Positions 1 through 8,975 of a stretch of DNA of 64,000 nucleotides are shown here, piece by piece. This DNA is from Oscillospiraceae bacterium (GTDB lineage Bacteria; Bacillota; Clostridia; Oscillospirales; Ruminococcaceae). The stretch covers positions 62,001 to 126,000 of the forward strand of contig JAETSI010000003.1 in assembly GCA_021769725.1 (NCBI GenBank), read 5' to 3'. Below the pieces are notes generated by a model. It was not told the origin of the DNA and made no database searches. It was given only the letters and a program-made list of their open reading frames with translations. Every line of letters starts with the position of its first letter. Within the stretch, counting starts at the first letter, position 1. Both the position numbers and the translations under genes were made by a program.

Positions 1-2
1 AT

Positions 3-563
3 GAGGAAGCTGCTGCTGCATTGAACGGCATGATGGCGGATTATCATAAAGCTACAGGACTTACGGATTTCGTTGTATATGGAACAAATGAAACCTTCAC
101 CGGAGAAGGATCGTTGTGTCCTGAGTATTTTCCTGAGTCAATCACGGGAAATACTATAGATCTTGCCGTAACTGCTTACGGTACACCCGTTGCTTTTGAC
201 GGGAATGATGCAGAAGGCTGGATCGTAGATAACTGTTATAATTATGGATACATAGTAAGATATCCAAGAGGGAAAGAAACTTTAACAGGTCATTCTTTCT
301 GTCCGTGGCATCTTCGTTATGTAGGTCAGCCTCATTCTGCCTTAATGGCAGAAAAAGGGTTATGCCTTGAGGAATATATTGAATTTCTAAAAGGCTATAG
401 TTATGAAAACAAGTTGATTTATTCTTTTAATGATGTAGAATACGAAATTTATACATCGAACGCAGCAAGCGAAGCTGCTTCTGCTCGTGTTCCTGTTTCT
501 GGAAATTATACGATCTCCGGCGACAATATTGGAACATATATTATTACAGTGAAGAAAAACTGA
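3..563 (+). CDS. M15-family (VanY-like) D-Ala-D-Ala carboxypeptidase homologue, 5' partial, probably inactive
   Basis: The frame is open to the left edge, so the start lies upstream of the window. The C-terminal half follows the VanY/DdcY pattern of LAS metallopeptidases: YIVRYPRGKETLTGHSF, then PWHLRYVG, then LCLEEYIEFLKG. Active members read SxHxxGxAxD for the first zinc ligands and EPWHxRYVG for the catalytic Glu and third ligand. Here the first block reads ESITGNTID, with Ser in the His position (bases 138-140) and only the Asp kept (159-161). The second reads CPWHLRYVG, with Cys in the Glu position (300-302). If this alignment is right the protein has lost a zinc ligand and its catalytic base. 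It may bind peptidoglycan without cutting it. A Rho-independent terminator follows. Confidence 0.7.
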   Translation, partial: EEAAAALNGMMADYHKATGLTDFVVYGTNETFTGEGSLCPEYFPESITGNTIDLAVTAYGTPVAFDGNDAEGWIVDNCYNYGYIVRYPRGKETLTGHSFCPWHLRYVGQPHSALMAEKGLCLEEYIEFLKGYSYENKLIYSFNDVEYEIYTSNAASEAASARVPVSGNYTISGDNIGTYIITVKKN

Positions 564-583
564 ACGAGTGTTAAGTTGATTTT

Positions 584-608
584 AGCCAGTCTGCGGACTG
601 GCTTTTTT
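584..608 (+). terminator. Rho-independent terminator after the M15 homologue
   Basis: AGCCAGTC at 584-591 pairs with GACTGGCT at 596-603 across a TGCG loop, followed by a run of T. It separates the M15 gene from the DacF-like gene. Confidence 0.9.
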
Positions 609-655
609 GTAATATCATAGAATCTTGTCTCATATAAATTATTGAGGTGATTTAT

Positions 656-1789
656 ATGAAAAAGATTTTACTTTTCTTTGCATGTATGTTTTTTTGTGGA
701 ACATCTGCCGTTCCGCAAGGTAAAAAAGAAGAAACTATACCGCTTCCTGCCTCATATGTTCTTATGGAATGCCGTACCGGAACAGTTCTGCAAGAGCACA
801 ATATGCACGAAAAAATGAACGCAGGATATCTTTCAAAACTGATGTCGCTGCTTTTGATTGCGGAGGATATTGATACAGGAGAATATACATTAGACACAGA
901 GTTGACTGCGTCTCAAACGGTTTTGGGAATGAAGGGCTCAATTGTCTGGCTGGAAGCAGGAGACAAAATGTCAGTTGATGAACTTTTGAAAAGTGTTATC
1001 ATAGGCAATGCTAATGATGCACTTGCAGTTCTTGCTGAACGCTCATGCGGTGACATTGATTCATTCGTTATGGAAATGAATAGTCGTGCCTTCGATCTTG
1101 GACTGCGTGATACAGCTTTTTTCTCGCCATACGGATTTTATGACGAACGTGAATACACCACTGCTTATGACATTGCAGTTATCTGCACTGAACTTAAAAA
1201 ATATGATTTTTTGTCTCCCTACTTCAAGACATGGCGTGATTTTGTTGCAAATGAACAGGTCGAACTTGTAAATGAAAATACATTATCCCGGACTTATCAG
1301 CGACACTGTGGCTTTAAGGCGTCTCACTCTGATAATTCAGGATATTGTATTGCAGAATGCGGAAGTTCTGATGACGGAACAGCTTTTATTGCGGTTGTAC
1401 TTGGTGCGGAAAATGATGATGTTTCTTTTGGAAATGCAAAACGTCTTATTAATTCCGGATTCAGCGACTATAAAGTTACCGATTCTTATTTTCCGGACGA
1501 AATGATAAAACCGGTTAAGGTAAAAAACGGAGTTGAGTCAGCTGTTGAACTGGGACTTGCAGAACAGGGCAGTATTGTTGTGCCAAGAGGTACTTCGTCT
1601 CTCAGTATGGTGAGCGTTATTCCGGATTATCTTGATGCACCTCTTTCAAAAGGCGACCGTGTGGGCAGAGCAGCTGTGTATAATGGTAAGAATCTTGTTT
1701 TTGAAACGGACATTATCGTTAAAAATGATGTAAATAAACTTACATTTTGCTTTTTATTAAGAAAAGTCTTGTTAAATATAACAGAATAG
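656..1789 (+). CDS. DacF/PBP5-type D-alanyl-D-alanine carboxypeptidase homologue with all three active-site motifs altered
   Basis: The start is ATG 656, behind GAGGTG at 644-649; the GTG at 647 overlaps the Shine-Dalgarno and is unlikely. A signal peptide covers residues 1-20 or so. The length (377 residues) and layout match S11 penicillin-binding proteins, but the catalytic motifs do not. The SxxK position reads Y58-L59-S60-K61, so the nucleophilic Ser is Tyr. The SxN position reads N118-A119-N120. The KTG position reads K221-A222-S223. Surrounding family context is intact (NDALAVLAE after SxN, SGYCIAE after KTG, AVVLGAEND). The gene is therefore conserved as a fold but should not be an active penicillin-binding enzyme. 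It may be a regulatory or structural pseudoenzyme. It sits beside another degenerate carboxypeptidase. Confidence 0.85.
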   Translation: MKKILLFFACMFFCGTSAVPQGKKEETIPLPASYVLMECRTGTVLQEHNMHEKMNAGYLSKLMSLLLIAEDIDTGEYTLDTELTASQTVLGMKGSIVWLEAGDKMSVDELLKSVIIGNANDALAVLAERSCGDIDSFVMEMNSRAFDLGLRDTAFFSPYGFYDEREYTTAYDIAVICTELKKYDFLSPYFKTWRDFVANEQVELVNENTLSRTYQRHCGFKASHSDNSGYCIAECGSSDDGTAFIAVVLGAENDDVSFGNAKRLINSGFSDYKVTDSYFPDEMIKPVKVKNGVESAVELGLAEQGSIVVPRGTSSLSMVSVIPDYLDAPLSKGDRVGRAAVYNGKNLVFETDIIVKNDVNKLTFCFLLRKVLLNITE

Positions 1790-1843
1790 TCTGTTTAAAA
1801 TTGTTATAAATAACCAAAAGTGCAAATAATATTGTAAATGTAC

Positions 1844-1872
1844 TTGAAAAAATCTGTAAAATATAGTATCAT
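1844..1872 (+). promoter_or_regulatory. Sigma-A type promoter for pgi
   Basis: TTGAAA at 1844-1849 and TATCAT at 1867-1872 are separated by exactly 17 bp. The promoter lies about 60 bp upstream of pgi. Confidence 0.7.
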
Positions 1873-1930
1873 ATAAATAGGTAATTTATATTGTCCGGAG
1901 TAATCCGTACATATTGGAGGTATATTAAAA

Positions 1931-3265
1931 ATGTCTTTAAAACTCAACACTAAATATTTGAAGGATTTTGTAAATCCGGATGAACTCGTAGGTATTAAGG
2001 CTCAGGTTGAATCTGCTGCAGAGACCCTTCACAATAAAACAGGTCTTGGCAATGATTTTCTCGGATGGGTAAATCTTCCTACAGACTACGACAAAGAAGA
2101 ATTTGCACGTATTAAGGCTGCTGCTGAAAAAATCAAGTCTAATTCCGATATACTCGTCGTGATTGGTATAGGAGGTTCGTATCTCGGTGCAAGAGCCGCT
2201 ATTGAGCTTCTTAAATCGCCTCTTTATAACAATGTGAAGAAGGATACACCGGATATCTACTATATCGGAAACAGCATCAATCCGAACTACCTGAATGAAG
2301 TTATTGCACTCTGCAAAGACAAGGATTTTTCTGTAAACGTTATTTCCAAGTCGGGTACGACCACAGAGCCGGCTCTCGCTTTCAGAATCTTCAAAAAAAT
2401 GGTTGAGGAAAAGTATGGCAAGGAGGCTGCAAAGGAAAGAATTTTTGCTACCACCGACAAGGCAAGAGGTACTCTCAAGAACCTTTCCGATGCTGAAGGC
2501 TATGAAACATTTGTTATTCCTGACGATGTAGGCGGACGTTTTTCCGTTCTTACAGCCGTTGGTCTGCTTCCTATTGCTGTTGCAGGCTGCGATATTGATG
2601 CTTTAATGAAAGGTGCTGCTAAAGCTCAGGCTGATTTCTGCGCTGATTTTGACAATAATGACTGCTACAAATATGCAGCACTTAGAAATATTTTTTACAG
2701 AAAGGGAAAGTCTGTGGAGATGCTCGTTTCATATGACCCCAGTTTTGTTATGATGTCTGAGTGGTATAAACAACTTTTCGGTGAAAGCGAAGGCAAGGAC
2801 AACAAGGGAATTTTCCCTTCATCTGCCGTTTTCTCAACAGATCTCCATTCAATGGGTCAGTATATCCAGGATGGTGCAAGAATCCTTTTTGAAACTGTTG
2901 TTGATATCAAAAATCCCAAAACTGATCTTTTCCTTGAACCTGATGCCGAAAATCTTGACGGACTTAATTTCCTGACAAATCAGAATATGTCTGTTGTCAA
3001 TAGAAGGGCATTTGAGGGAACGGTTCTTGCTCATACAGAGGGCGGAGTTCCTAACATCATTCTTGAACTTGATGATACAACTGAAGAAAGCATTGGCTAT
3101 ATGATCTATTTCTTCGAAAAAGCTTGTGCTGTTTCAGGCTATGTACTCGGTGTAAATCCCTTTAATCAGCCTGGCGTAGAGAGCTATAAATCAAATATGT
3201 TTGCTCTTCTTGGCAAGCCGGGCTATGAGAGCGCAAAAGCTGCTCTGGAAGCAAAACTTGGCTGA
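1931..3265 (+). CDS. pgi: Glucose-6-phosphate isomerase
   Basis: This 444-residue protein interconverts glucose 6-phosphate and fructose 6-phosphate in cytosolic glycolysis. The family signatures are clear: [16 protein letters not shown] near residue 75, [17 protein letters not shown] (phosphate-binding SIS-like block) near 140, and the C-terminal [12 protein letters not shown] block. The length is typical of the short Firmicute form. The start ATG 1931 has GGAGG about 10 bases upstream. A 17-bp-spaced promoter lies at 1844-1872, so it is probably transcribed on its own. The next gene begins 104 bp later without an obvious terminator between them. Confidence 0.97.
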   Translation: MSLKLNTKYLKDFVNPDELVGIKAQVESAAETLHNKTGLGNDFLGWVNLPTDYDKEEFARIKAAAEKIKSNSDILVVIGIGGSYLGARAAIELLKSPLYNNVKKDTPDIYYIGNSINPNYLNEVIALCKDKDFSVNVISKSGTTTEPALAFRIFKKMVEEKYGKEAAKERIFATTDKARGTLKNLSDAEGYETFVIPDDVGGRFSVLTAVGLLPIAVAGCDIDALMKGAAKAQADFCADFDNNDCYKYAALRNIFYRKGKSVEMLVSYDPSFVMMSEWYKQLFGESEGKDNKGIFPSSAVFSTDLHSMGQYIQDGARILFETVVDIKNPKTDLFLEPDAENLDGLNFLTNQNMSVVNRRAFEGTVLAHTEGGVPNIILELDDTTEESIGYMIYFFEKACAVSGYVLGVNPFNQPGVESYKSNMFALLGKPGYESAKAALEAKLG

Positions 3266-3369
3266 TCCGGAGATATGTTCTGTCTATGGCATCATGTCAG
3301 GGACAGGCATTCAATATACCAAATGCAATATAATATCACTTTGCCTTATGGCAATGGAAGGAGTAAATT

Positions 3370-3777
3370 ATGATTAAACTTATTACTGGAAAAAAAGGAA
3401 CAGGTAAAACAAAGATCCTCATCGATCAGATTAATGAGGCTGTGAAATCTACAAACGGCAACCTTGTATGTATTGAAAAGGGTGACAATATCAGACGTTC
3501 TATCAGCTTCAGAGTAAGATGGTGTGACGCTGAAAGCTTTGCTATTGAGGGATATGACGCATTCTATGGCTTTGTTGCAGGTATGCTGGCAGGCAACTTT
3601 GATATTAAGGATGTTTTCGTTGATGGAATTCTTAAGATCGGCGGCAGAGACTTCGAGGCTCTCGGAAATCTGCTTGAAAAGCTGGACAAGCTTACAGGAG
3701 ACGAGGCAAATGTAGTATTTACTGTTTCTGCTGATAACGATGAACTTCCTGAAAGCGTTAAGAGATTTATAAAGTAA
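3370..3777 (+). CDS. Small P-loop protein of unknown function
   Basis: The 135-residue product begins with a Walker A motif (GKKGTGKTK, residues 7-15). The hydrophobic strand ending in Asp near residue 84 (DVFVDGIL) could be a Walker B, and a third strand (ANVVFTVSAD) follows near 116. It looks like a minimal RecA/ABC-like nucleotide-binding core with no extra domain. I do not recognise a named family. AAGGAG lies just upstream of the ATG. It follows pgi and precedes the promoter of yceD, so the context does not reveal its role. Confidence 0.75.
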   Translation: MIKLITGKKGTGKTKILIDQINEAVKSTNGNLVCIEKGDNIRRSISFRVRWCDAESFAIEGYDAFYGFVAGMLAGNFDIKDVFVDGILKIGGRDFEALGNLLEKLDKLTGDEANVVFTVSADNDELPESVKRFIK

Positions 3778-3817
3778 GGTTTTTATCTTAAAATTTATAC
3801 TTTTTTACGCCAAACTA

Positions 3818-3846
3818 TTGACATATTATGTCATTTAGTGTATAAT
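3818..3846 (+). promoter_or_regulatory. Consensus sigma-A promoter for yceD-rpmF
   Basis: A perfect TTGACA at 3818-3823 and a perfect TATAAT at 3841-3846 are separated by 17 bp. The yceD start codon follows 32 bases after the -10. This is the strength expected for a ribosomal-protein operon. Confidence 0.9.
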
Positions 3847-3877
3847 ATAATTTGTAATGCTCTTAAGGATTTGAAAT

Positions 3878-4327
3878 ATGAAGATTAATTTGAAACAGAT
3901 TTTCAATATTGTCGGCGAGTCGAAGGATATTGAATATGATATAACGGCAGAGGAACTTTCCGGTATAAGAGGTTATGAATTCTGTTCTCCTGTAAAGGTG
4001 AATGGTCGTGTATATAATCGTGCCGGTATTGTGAATCTCGAATACTCCGTTGATTTTTCCCTTACGATAACTTGTGACAGATGTCTTAAAAGACTGATAA
4101 GGGATTATCATTTTAATTTCGACCATGTTGTTGTTCCTTCCCTCAGCAGTGATAACGATGACTATATAGTTGCTGAGAGTGAGAGCATTGAACTGAATGA
4201 AATTGCTGTTACGGATTTGCTGCTTCAGCTTCCTACAAAGAATCTGTGCAAGGATGACTGCAAGGGACTTTGTATGATCTGTGGCTGTGATTTGAATGAA
4301 TCCGAATGCAATTGTCTAAAAAACTGA
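3878..4327 (+). CDS. yceD: YceD/DUF177 family protein (23S rRNA accumulation protein)
   Basis: The 149-residue protein has the DUF177 layout: an N-terminal beta-rich half, then C-terminal conserved blocks DLLLQLPTKNLCKDDCKG and GLCMICGCDLN with a closing CNC cluster, suggesting bound zinc. YceD family members sit directly upstream of rpmF in most bacteria and are needed for normal 23S rRNA accumulation. That arrangement holds here, with rpmF starting 28 bp downstream. A consensus promoter drives the pair. The ATG at 3878 is preceded by AAGGAT at a usable distance. Confidence 0.9.
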   Translation: MKINLKQIFNIVGESKDIEYDITAEELSGIRGYEFCSPVKVNGRVYNRAGIVNLEYSVDFSLTITCDRCLKRLIRDYHFNFDHVVVPSLSSDNDDYIVAESESIELNEIAVTDLLLQLPTKNLCKDDCKGLCMICGCDLNESECNCLKN

Positions 4328-4355
4328 GCAGTGATGCTTTTAAGGAGGTGCCATA

Positions 4356-4541
4356 ATGGCTGTACCAAAGAGAAAAACTTCCAAGGCAAGACGTGACAAG
4401 AGACGTTCTGCTGTTTGGAAGCTGGAAGCTCCGGCTATGTCCAGGTGCGATAACTGCGGCGCAATTAAAGCTCCGCATAGAGTCTGCAAAAACTGCGGTT
4501 TCTATAAGGGCGTTGAAGTTCTTAAAATGGACGCTGAATAA
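4356..4541 (+). CDS. rpmF: 50S ribosomal protein L32
   Basis: The 61-residue product starts [17 protein letters not shown], the invariant L32 N-terminus. It carries two CxxC knuckles (CDNC and CKNC), so this is the zinc-binding form of L32. AAGGAGG lies in front of ATG 4356. It is co-transcribed with yceD and followed by a strong terminator at 4566-4596. Confidence 0.98.
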   Translation: MAVPKRKTSKARRDKRRSAVWKLEAPAMSRCDNCGAIKAPHRVCKNCGFYKGVEVLKMDAE

Positions 4542-4565
4542 TAGGCTTTACACGACCAATGAGAA

Positions 4566-4596
4566 GGAGAGGAGGAGTATTCCTTCTCTCCTTTTT
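4566..4596 (+). terminator. Rho-independent terminator after rpmF
   Basis: GGAGAG(G)AGGA at 4566-4576 pairs with TCCT(T)CTCTCC at 4581-4591 around a GTAT loop, with one G-T pair, followed by five T. The radical SAM gene starts only 18 bp after it, so it may set the level of read-through into that operon. Confidence 0.85.
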
Positions 4597-4613
4597 AACA
4601 TGGAGCAATTACT

Positions 4614-5912
4614 ATGGTAACGATCAATAGTGTGATTCCCGGTTCGCCTGCACATAAATGCGGTGCAGCAAAAGGGGATATTCTCATTAAAATAAACGAT
4701 CATCCTATCAGCGATGTTCTCGATTATATGTTTTATGCTACGGAAAGCAACCTTGATCTTGAAATACAGCGTAATTCTGCTGTTATACATTTGAAAGCCG
4801 AAAAAGACGAATACGATGATCTCGGTCTTGAATTCGAGACATTCCTCATGGATTGCAAACAGTCATGCCGAAATAAGTGTGTATTTTGCTTTATAGATCA
4901 GATGCCACTGGGAATGAGAGATTCTCTTTACTTTAAGGATGATGACGCACGGCTTTCATTTCTCCAGGGCAATTACGTTACTCTTACTAATCTGAACCAG
5001 AACGATATTGACCGGATAATCCGCATGAAGCTGAATATAAACGTTTCAGTTCATACCACCAATCCGGAACTAAGGGTTAAGATGATGAACAATCGTTTTG
5101 CCGGAGAAAAATTGAATTATATCCGTCAGCTTGCCGAAAATGGCATAAAACTCAACTGCCAGATTGTCTGCTGTCCCGGTCTTAACGATGGAGCAGAACT
5201 TAAACGTTCTCTTAGTGATTTAGGTGCACTTATGCCGAATATTTCAAGTATGGCGGTTGTTCCAGTGGGACTGTCAAAGTTCAGAGACGGTCTTTATCCA
5301 CTTACATCTTTCACAAAAGAAACGGCAGAAGAAACCATTGAAATCATTGAAGAATTCCAGGCTGAATTTCTCAGAAAATTCGGTACAAGAATTGTTTTTC
5401 CGTCTGATGAGTTCTATCTTATTGCAGAAAGGGATATCCCTACTGCCGAGAAGTATGAAGACTATCCGCAGTATGAAAACGGTGTCGGTATGGTTCGCTC
5501 ACTTATAGACGAATTTATGGATGCTCTGGACTGTACTGAATATGATAACAGACAGCGTCATGTTTCAATAGCTACCGGATATTCTGCTGTCGGAACAATA
5601 AAATCGCTTGCAGAAGCTGCCGAAAAACGATTTAACGGTCTGAAATGCACCGTTTATGCAATACGCAATGACTTTTTTGGTGAAAGCATAACTGTTGCAG
5701 GTCTTATCACTGCACAGGATCTTATCGCTCAGCTCATGGACAAAGAGCTTGGTGAAGAACTCCTCATTTCTTCAGCAATGCTGAGGAAAGATTCAGATGT
5801 ATTTTTAGATGATCTTACCATTACGGATGTTTCACGTGAGCTTGGCGTTACGATCACATCTGCGGAAAATGACGGATATGATCTGCTTGATGCAATTTTA
5901 GGTCTTAAATAG
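4614..5912 (+). CDS. DUF512 family radical SAM protein with N-terminal PDZ domain
   Basis: Residues 1-70 or so form a PDZ-like module (SVIPGSPAHKCGAAKGDILIKIN). A radical SAM cluster motif CRNKCVFCF (Cx3Cx2C) follows near residue 88, then a TIM-barrel-like region and the C-terminal DUF512 domain with GYSAVGTI. The family is widespread in Clostridia and Cyanobacteria; its reaction is not known to me. It heads a run with der, plsY and gpsA, a conserved Firmicute gene order linking it to ribosome assembly and phospholipid synthesis only by proximity. GGAG lies upstream of ATG 4614. Confidence 0.88.
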   Translation: MVTINSVIPGSPAHKCGAAKGDILIKINDHPISDVLDYMFYATESNLDLEIQRNSAVIHLKAEKDEYDDLGLEFETFLMDCKQSCRNKCVFCFIDQMPLGMRDSLYFKDDDARLSFLQGNYVTLTNLNQNDIDRIIRMKLNINVSVHTTNPELRVKMMNNRFAGEKLNYIRQLAENGIKLNCQIVCCPGLNDGAELKRSLSDLGALMPNISSMAVVPVGLSKFRDGLYPLTSFTKETAEETIEIIEEFQAEFLRKFGTRIVFPSDEFYLIAERDIPTAEKYEDYPQYENGVGMVRSLIDEFMDALDCTEYDNRQRHVSIATGYSAVGTIKSLAEAAEKRFNGLKCTVYAIRNDFFGESITVAGLITAQDLIAQLMDKELGEELLISSAMLRKDSDVFLDDLTITDVSRELGVTITSAENDGYDLLDAILGLK

Positions 5913-5928
5913 AAAGGAGATGTTCAAT

Positions 5929-7257
5929 ATGCCAACACCGATAGTAGCAGTGGTAGGTCGTCCTAACGTTGGAAAATCTACTCTTTTCAACAAACTGATC
6001 GGTCAGCGTCTTTCTATCGTGGAAGATACTCCCGGCGTTACTCGTGACCGTATCTATTCAAAGTGCGAGTGGAGAGGCAGGGAATTTATGGTTGTTGATA
6101 CAGGAGGAATCGAGCCTGACAGCGACGATGTTATTCTTTCTCAGATGCGAAGACAGTCAGAACTTGCTGTCGAAAAAGCAGATGTTATAGTGTTTGTGAC
6201 GGATATACGATGTGGCGTGACTGCCGATGACTATACCGTTGCTCAGATGCTTCTGAAAAGCGGTAAACCGATTATTCTTGCTGTAAACAAGTGCGATACA
6301 CTCGGCGAACCGCCCATAGAACTTTATGAATTCTACAATCTTGGTCTTGGAGATCCTTATCCGATATCGTCCGTTCACGGTCACGGAACAGGCGATATGC
6401 TCGATGCGATATGCAGTTATCTGCCTGATTCACAGGAGGAAAACTACGATGAAGAGTATATTCGTGTAGCAGTCATAGGAAAACCAAATGCCGGAAAATC
6501 TTCACTTATAAACAAAATAGCCGGTGAGGAACGGGTTATCGTTTCGGATATTGCAGGAACTACTCGTGATTCCACAGATACTGTAATAGAAAACGAATAT
6601 GGGAAATTTGTTTTTATTGATACTGCCGGAATCAGAAAGAAGTCAAAAGTCACAGAAAAAATTGAACATTATAGCGTTCTGAGGGCTTATATGGCTGTTG
6701 ACCGTGCAGATGTCTGCGTAATCATGCTTGACGCCTCAGAGGGCTTCACCGAACAGGATTCAAAAGTTGCCGGATATGCACATGAACAAGGCAAAGCATG
6801 TGTAGTGGCGGTAAATAAATGGGATCTTATAGAAAAAAATGATAAGACCATGCAGGAATTCCGTACAAAACTGGAAAATGATTTCAGTTTTATGTCATAT
6901 GTTCCATTTGTTTTCATTTCGGCTAAAACCGGGCAGCGTATAAGCAAACTTTACGAACTTATAAAGTATACTTACAGTCAGAACAGTATGAGGATATCTA
7001 CAGGAATGCTCAATGATGTTCTTGCATACGCTACAACAAGAGTCCAGCCGCCGTCGGATAAGGGACGAAGATTGAAGATTTACTATATGACACAGCCGTC
7101 CACCAAGCCGCCAACGTTTGTTACATTTGTAAACAAAGCGGAACTATTCCATTTTTCTTATAGAAGATATATTGAAAATCAAATTCGCTCTACCTTCGGA
7201 CTTGAGGGAACTCCTGTACGTTTCGTAGTGAGAGAGCGGGGAGGTAACGATAAATAA
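5929..7257 (+). CDS. der: Ribosome biogenesis GTPase Der (EngA)
   Basis: Two tandem GTPase domains are visible: the first G1 motif is GRPNVGKST near residue 11, the second is GKPNAGKSS near 180, each with DTxG and NKxD motifs (VDTGG, NKCD; IDTAG, NKWD). A C-terminal KH-like domain follows. The protein assists maturation of the 50S subunit. ATG 5929 is chosen over ATG 5920 because AAAGGAG at 5913-5919 leaves no spacing to the earlier codon. The stop overlaps the plsY start by one base (TAATG), indicating translational coupling. Confidence 0.96.
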   Translation: MPTPIVAVVGRPNVGKSTLFNKLIGQRLSIVEDTPGVTRDRIYSKCEWRGREFMVVDTGGIEPDSDDVILSQMRRQSELAVEKADVIVFVTDIRCGVTADDYTVAQMLLKSGKPIILAVNKCDTLGEPPIELYEFYNLGLGDPYPISSVHGHGTGDMLDAICSYLPDSQEENYDEEYIRVAVIGKPNAGKSSLINKIAGEERVIVSDIAGTTRDSTDTVIENEYGKFVFIDTAGIRKKSKVTEKIEHYSVLRAYMAVDRADVCVIMLDASEGFTEQDSKVAGYAHEQGKACVVAVNKWDLIEKNDKTMQEFRTKLENDFSFMSYVPFVFISAKTGQRISKLYELIKYTYSQNSMRISTGMLNDVLAYATTRVQPPSDKGRRLKIYYMTQPSTKPPTFVTFVNKAELFHFSYRRYIENQIRSTFGLEGTPVRFVVRERGGNDK

Positions 7258-7940
7258 TGAAAGTTTTATTTGCATTGATATTTGCTGCCGGTTCGGGATA
7301 TCTCCTTGGCAGTCTTAATTTCTCCATTATTATTGTAAAGCTCATGCAGGGACGTGATATCCGTGACATGGGCAGTCGCAATGCCGGTCTGACAAACACT
7401 TACAGATGTGCAGGAAGCACCTGTGCTCTTCTTACTCTTCTCGGGGACGTTTGCAAAGGAATAGTCGCTGTTCTTATTTCAAGGGGGGTCTGTGATCTTC
7501 TCAATGCCGGACTGAACCCAGGAGACGATACTCACTACATCGGATATATTGCAGGTATTTTTGCTATAATTGGTCATGTATTCCCATTGTACTATGGATT
7601 CAAGGGAGGAAAGGGCGTCCTCGTAGGTGCATCTTCCTTTATAGCTGTTGATTTCAAAGTCTTTATCGCTCTTCTTGCGATTTTTATTGTTATACTGGCT
7701 ATTTCAAAATATGTATCGCTTTCTTCGATCATAAGCACTGCATATTGCCCTCTGGCAACACTGCTTATGTCATGGATCGTCTCAGGAAACAGCTTCGGAC
7801 GCAGCTTTCTCTATATGATCCTGTCATTGCCTATGGCGGCTATTATCATCTGGATGCACCGATCAAACATTACCCGGCTTATGAATGGTAAAGAGTCGAA
7901 GTTTTATTTTGACAGACTCAAAATGTTAAAAGGAAATTAA
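7257..7940 (+). CDS. plsY: Acyl-phosphate:glycerol-3-phosphate acyltransferase
   Basis: This 227-residue polytopic membrane protein carries the PlsY signatures GSLNFS, GSRNAGLTNTYR and GHVFPLYYGFKGGKGV, which form the glycerol-3-phosphate and acyl-phosphate sites. It makes lysophosphatidic acid, the first step of phospholipid synthesis. It overlaps der by one base and is followed 33 bp later by gpsA, whose product supplies the glycerol 3-phosphate substrate, so the pair is a functional unit. Confidence 0.95.
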   Translation: MKVLFALIFAAGSGYLLGSLNFSIIIVKLMQGRDIRDMGSRNAGLTNTYRCAGSTCALLTLLGDVCKGIVAVLISRGVCDLLNAGLNPGDDTHYIGYIAGIFAIIGHVFPLYYGFKGGKGVLVGASSFIAVDFKVFIALLAIFIVILAISKYVSLSSIISTAYCPLATLLMSWIVSGNSFGRSFLYMILSLPMAAIIIWMHRSNITRLMNGKESKFYFDRLKMLKGN

Positions 7941-7973
7941 CAAACCGATATAATTACAAAGGGAGGTATTTTT

Positions 7974-8966
7974 ATGGCAAAGGTTGTCATTCTCGGATCA
8001 GGAGGCTTTGGCTTAAGCCTCGCAGTTTCGGCTGAGCACTGCGGAAATCACAATGTTACTGTATGGTCTAAATTTCAATCTGAAATAGACAGCATCAGAA
8101 TGCACGGGGAACATATACAAAAGCTTCCGGGAGTATCTATCTCGGAAAGTATTGCAATGACCAGTGATATTTCATGTGTCAAGGGATGCGATATTCTTGT
8201 TTTTGGAATTCCATCTTCCTTTGTCAGAAATGTTGCAAAGGAAGCCGCTCCCTATATTGACTCGCATACTGTTATAGTAAATACTGGAAAGGGTCTTGAA
8301 GAAGGGAGTCTGAAAACGCTTAGCGAGGTCATAAACGAAGAGATTGCCACTGACAAGCTTGTAGTATTGTCCGGGCCTTCCCATGCAGAAGAAGTTGCAA
8401 GATGCATTCCAACTACTATCGTTGCTGCATCCAATAACATTGAGGCTGCCCAATATGTTCAGCAGGAATTCGGAAATAATTATCTGAGGATATATCTAAA
8501 CGATGATGTAAAAGGCTGTGAGATCGGCGGAGCGCTGAAAAATATCATTGCTCTCTGTGCAGGTATCTGCGACGGTCTAGGCTATGGAGACAACACAAAA
8601 GCCGCTCTTATGACAAGAGGAATCCACGAAATAGCCCGTCTGGGAAAAGCGTGCGGAGCTGATGAATCTACTTTCAGTGGTCTTACCGGAATTGGTGATC
8701 TCATTGTGACCTGCACCAGTATGCACAGCAGGAACAGACGGGCAGGAATCCTTATCGGTCAGGGAATCTCTCCACAGGAAGCAGTAGAAAGAGTCGGTAC
8801 TGTAGAGGGATATATTTGTTGTAAAGCTGCATATGATTTATCAAGACGGCTGGGTGTTGAGATGCCAATTACAGAACAGCTTAACGAAGTTCTTTTTAAC
8901 GGCGGCGAAGTGCGTCATGCTCTCAGCGCTTTGATGAACCGTCCGCAGGTCTATGAGGAAATATGA
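7974..8966 (+). CDS. gpsA: Glycerol-3-phosphate dehydrogenase [NAD(P)+]
   Basis: The 330-residue protein has an N-terminal Rossmann motif (VVILGSGGFGLSLA), the LSGPSHAEEVA block near residue 132 and the catalytic GALKNIIALCAGICDGLGYGD region near 190, ending with LTGIGDLIVTC. It reduces dihydroxyacetone phosphate to glycerol 3-phosphate for PlsY. GGGAGG precedes ATG 7974. The next gene begins 9 bp after the stop, so the downstream asparagine-synthetase-like gene is probably in the same operon. Confidence 0.96.
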   Translation: MAKVVILGSGGFGLSLAVSAEHCGNHNVTVWSKFQSEIDSIRMHGEHIQKLPGVSISESIAMTSDISCVKGCDILVFGIPSSFVRNVAKEAAPYIDSHTVIVNTGKGLEEGSLKTLSEVINEEIATDKLVVLSGPSHAEEVARCIPTTIVAASNNIEAAQYVQQEFGNNYLRIYLNDDVKGCEIGGALKNIIALCAGICDGLGYGDNTKAALMTRGIHEIARLGKACGADESTFSGLTGIGDLIVTCTSMHSRNRRAGILIGQGISPQEAVERVGTVEGYICCKAAYDLSRRLGVEMPITEQLNEVLFNGGEVRHALSALMNRPQVYEEI

Positions 8967-8975
8967 GGTGTATTT

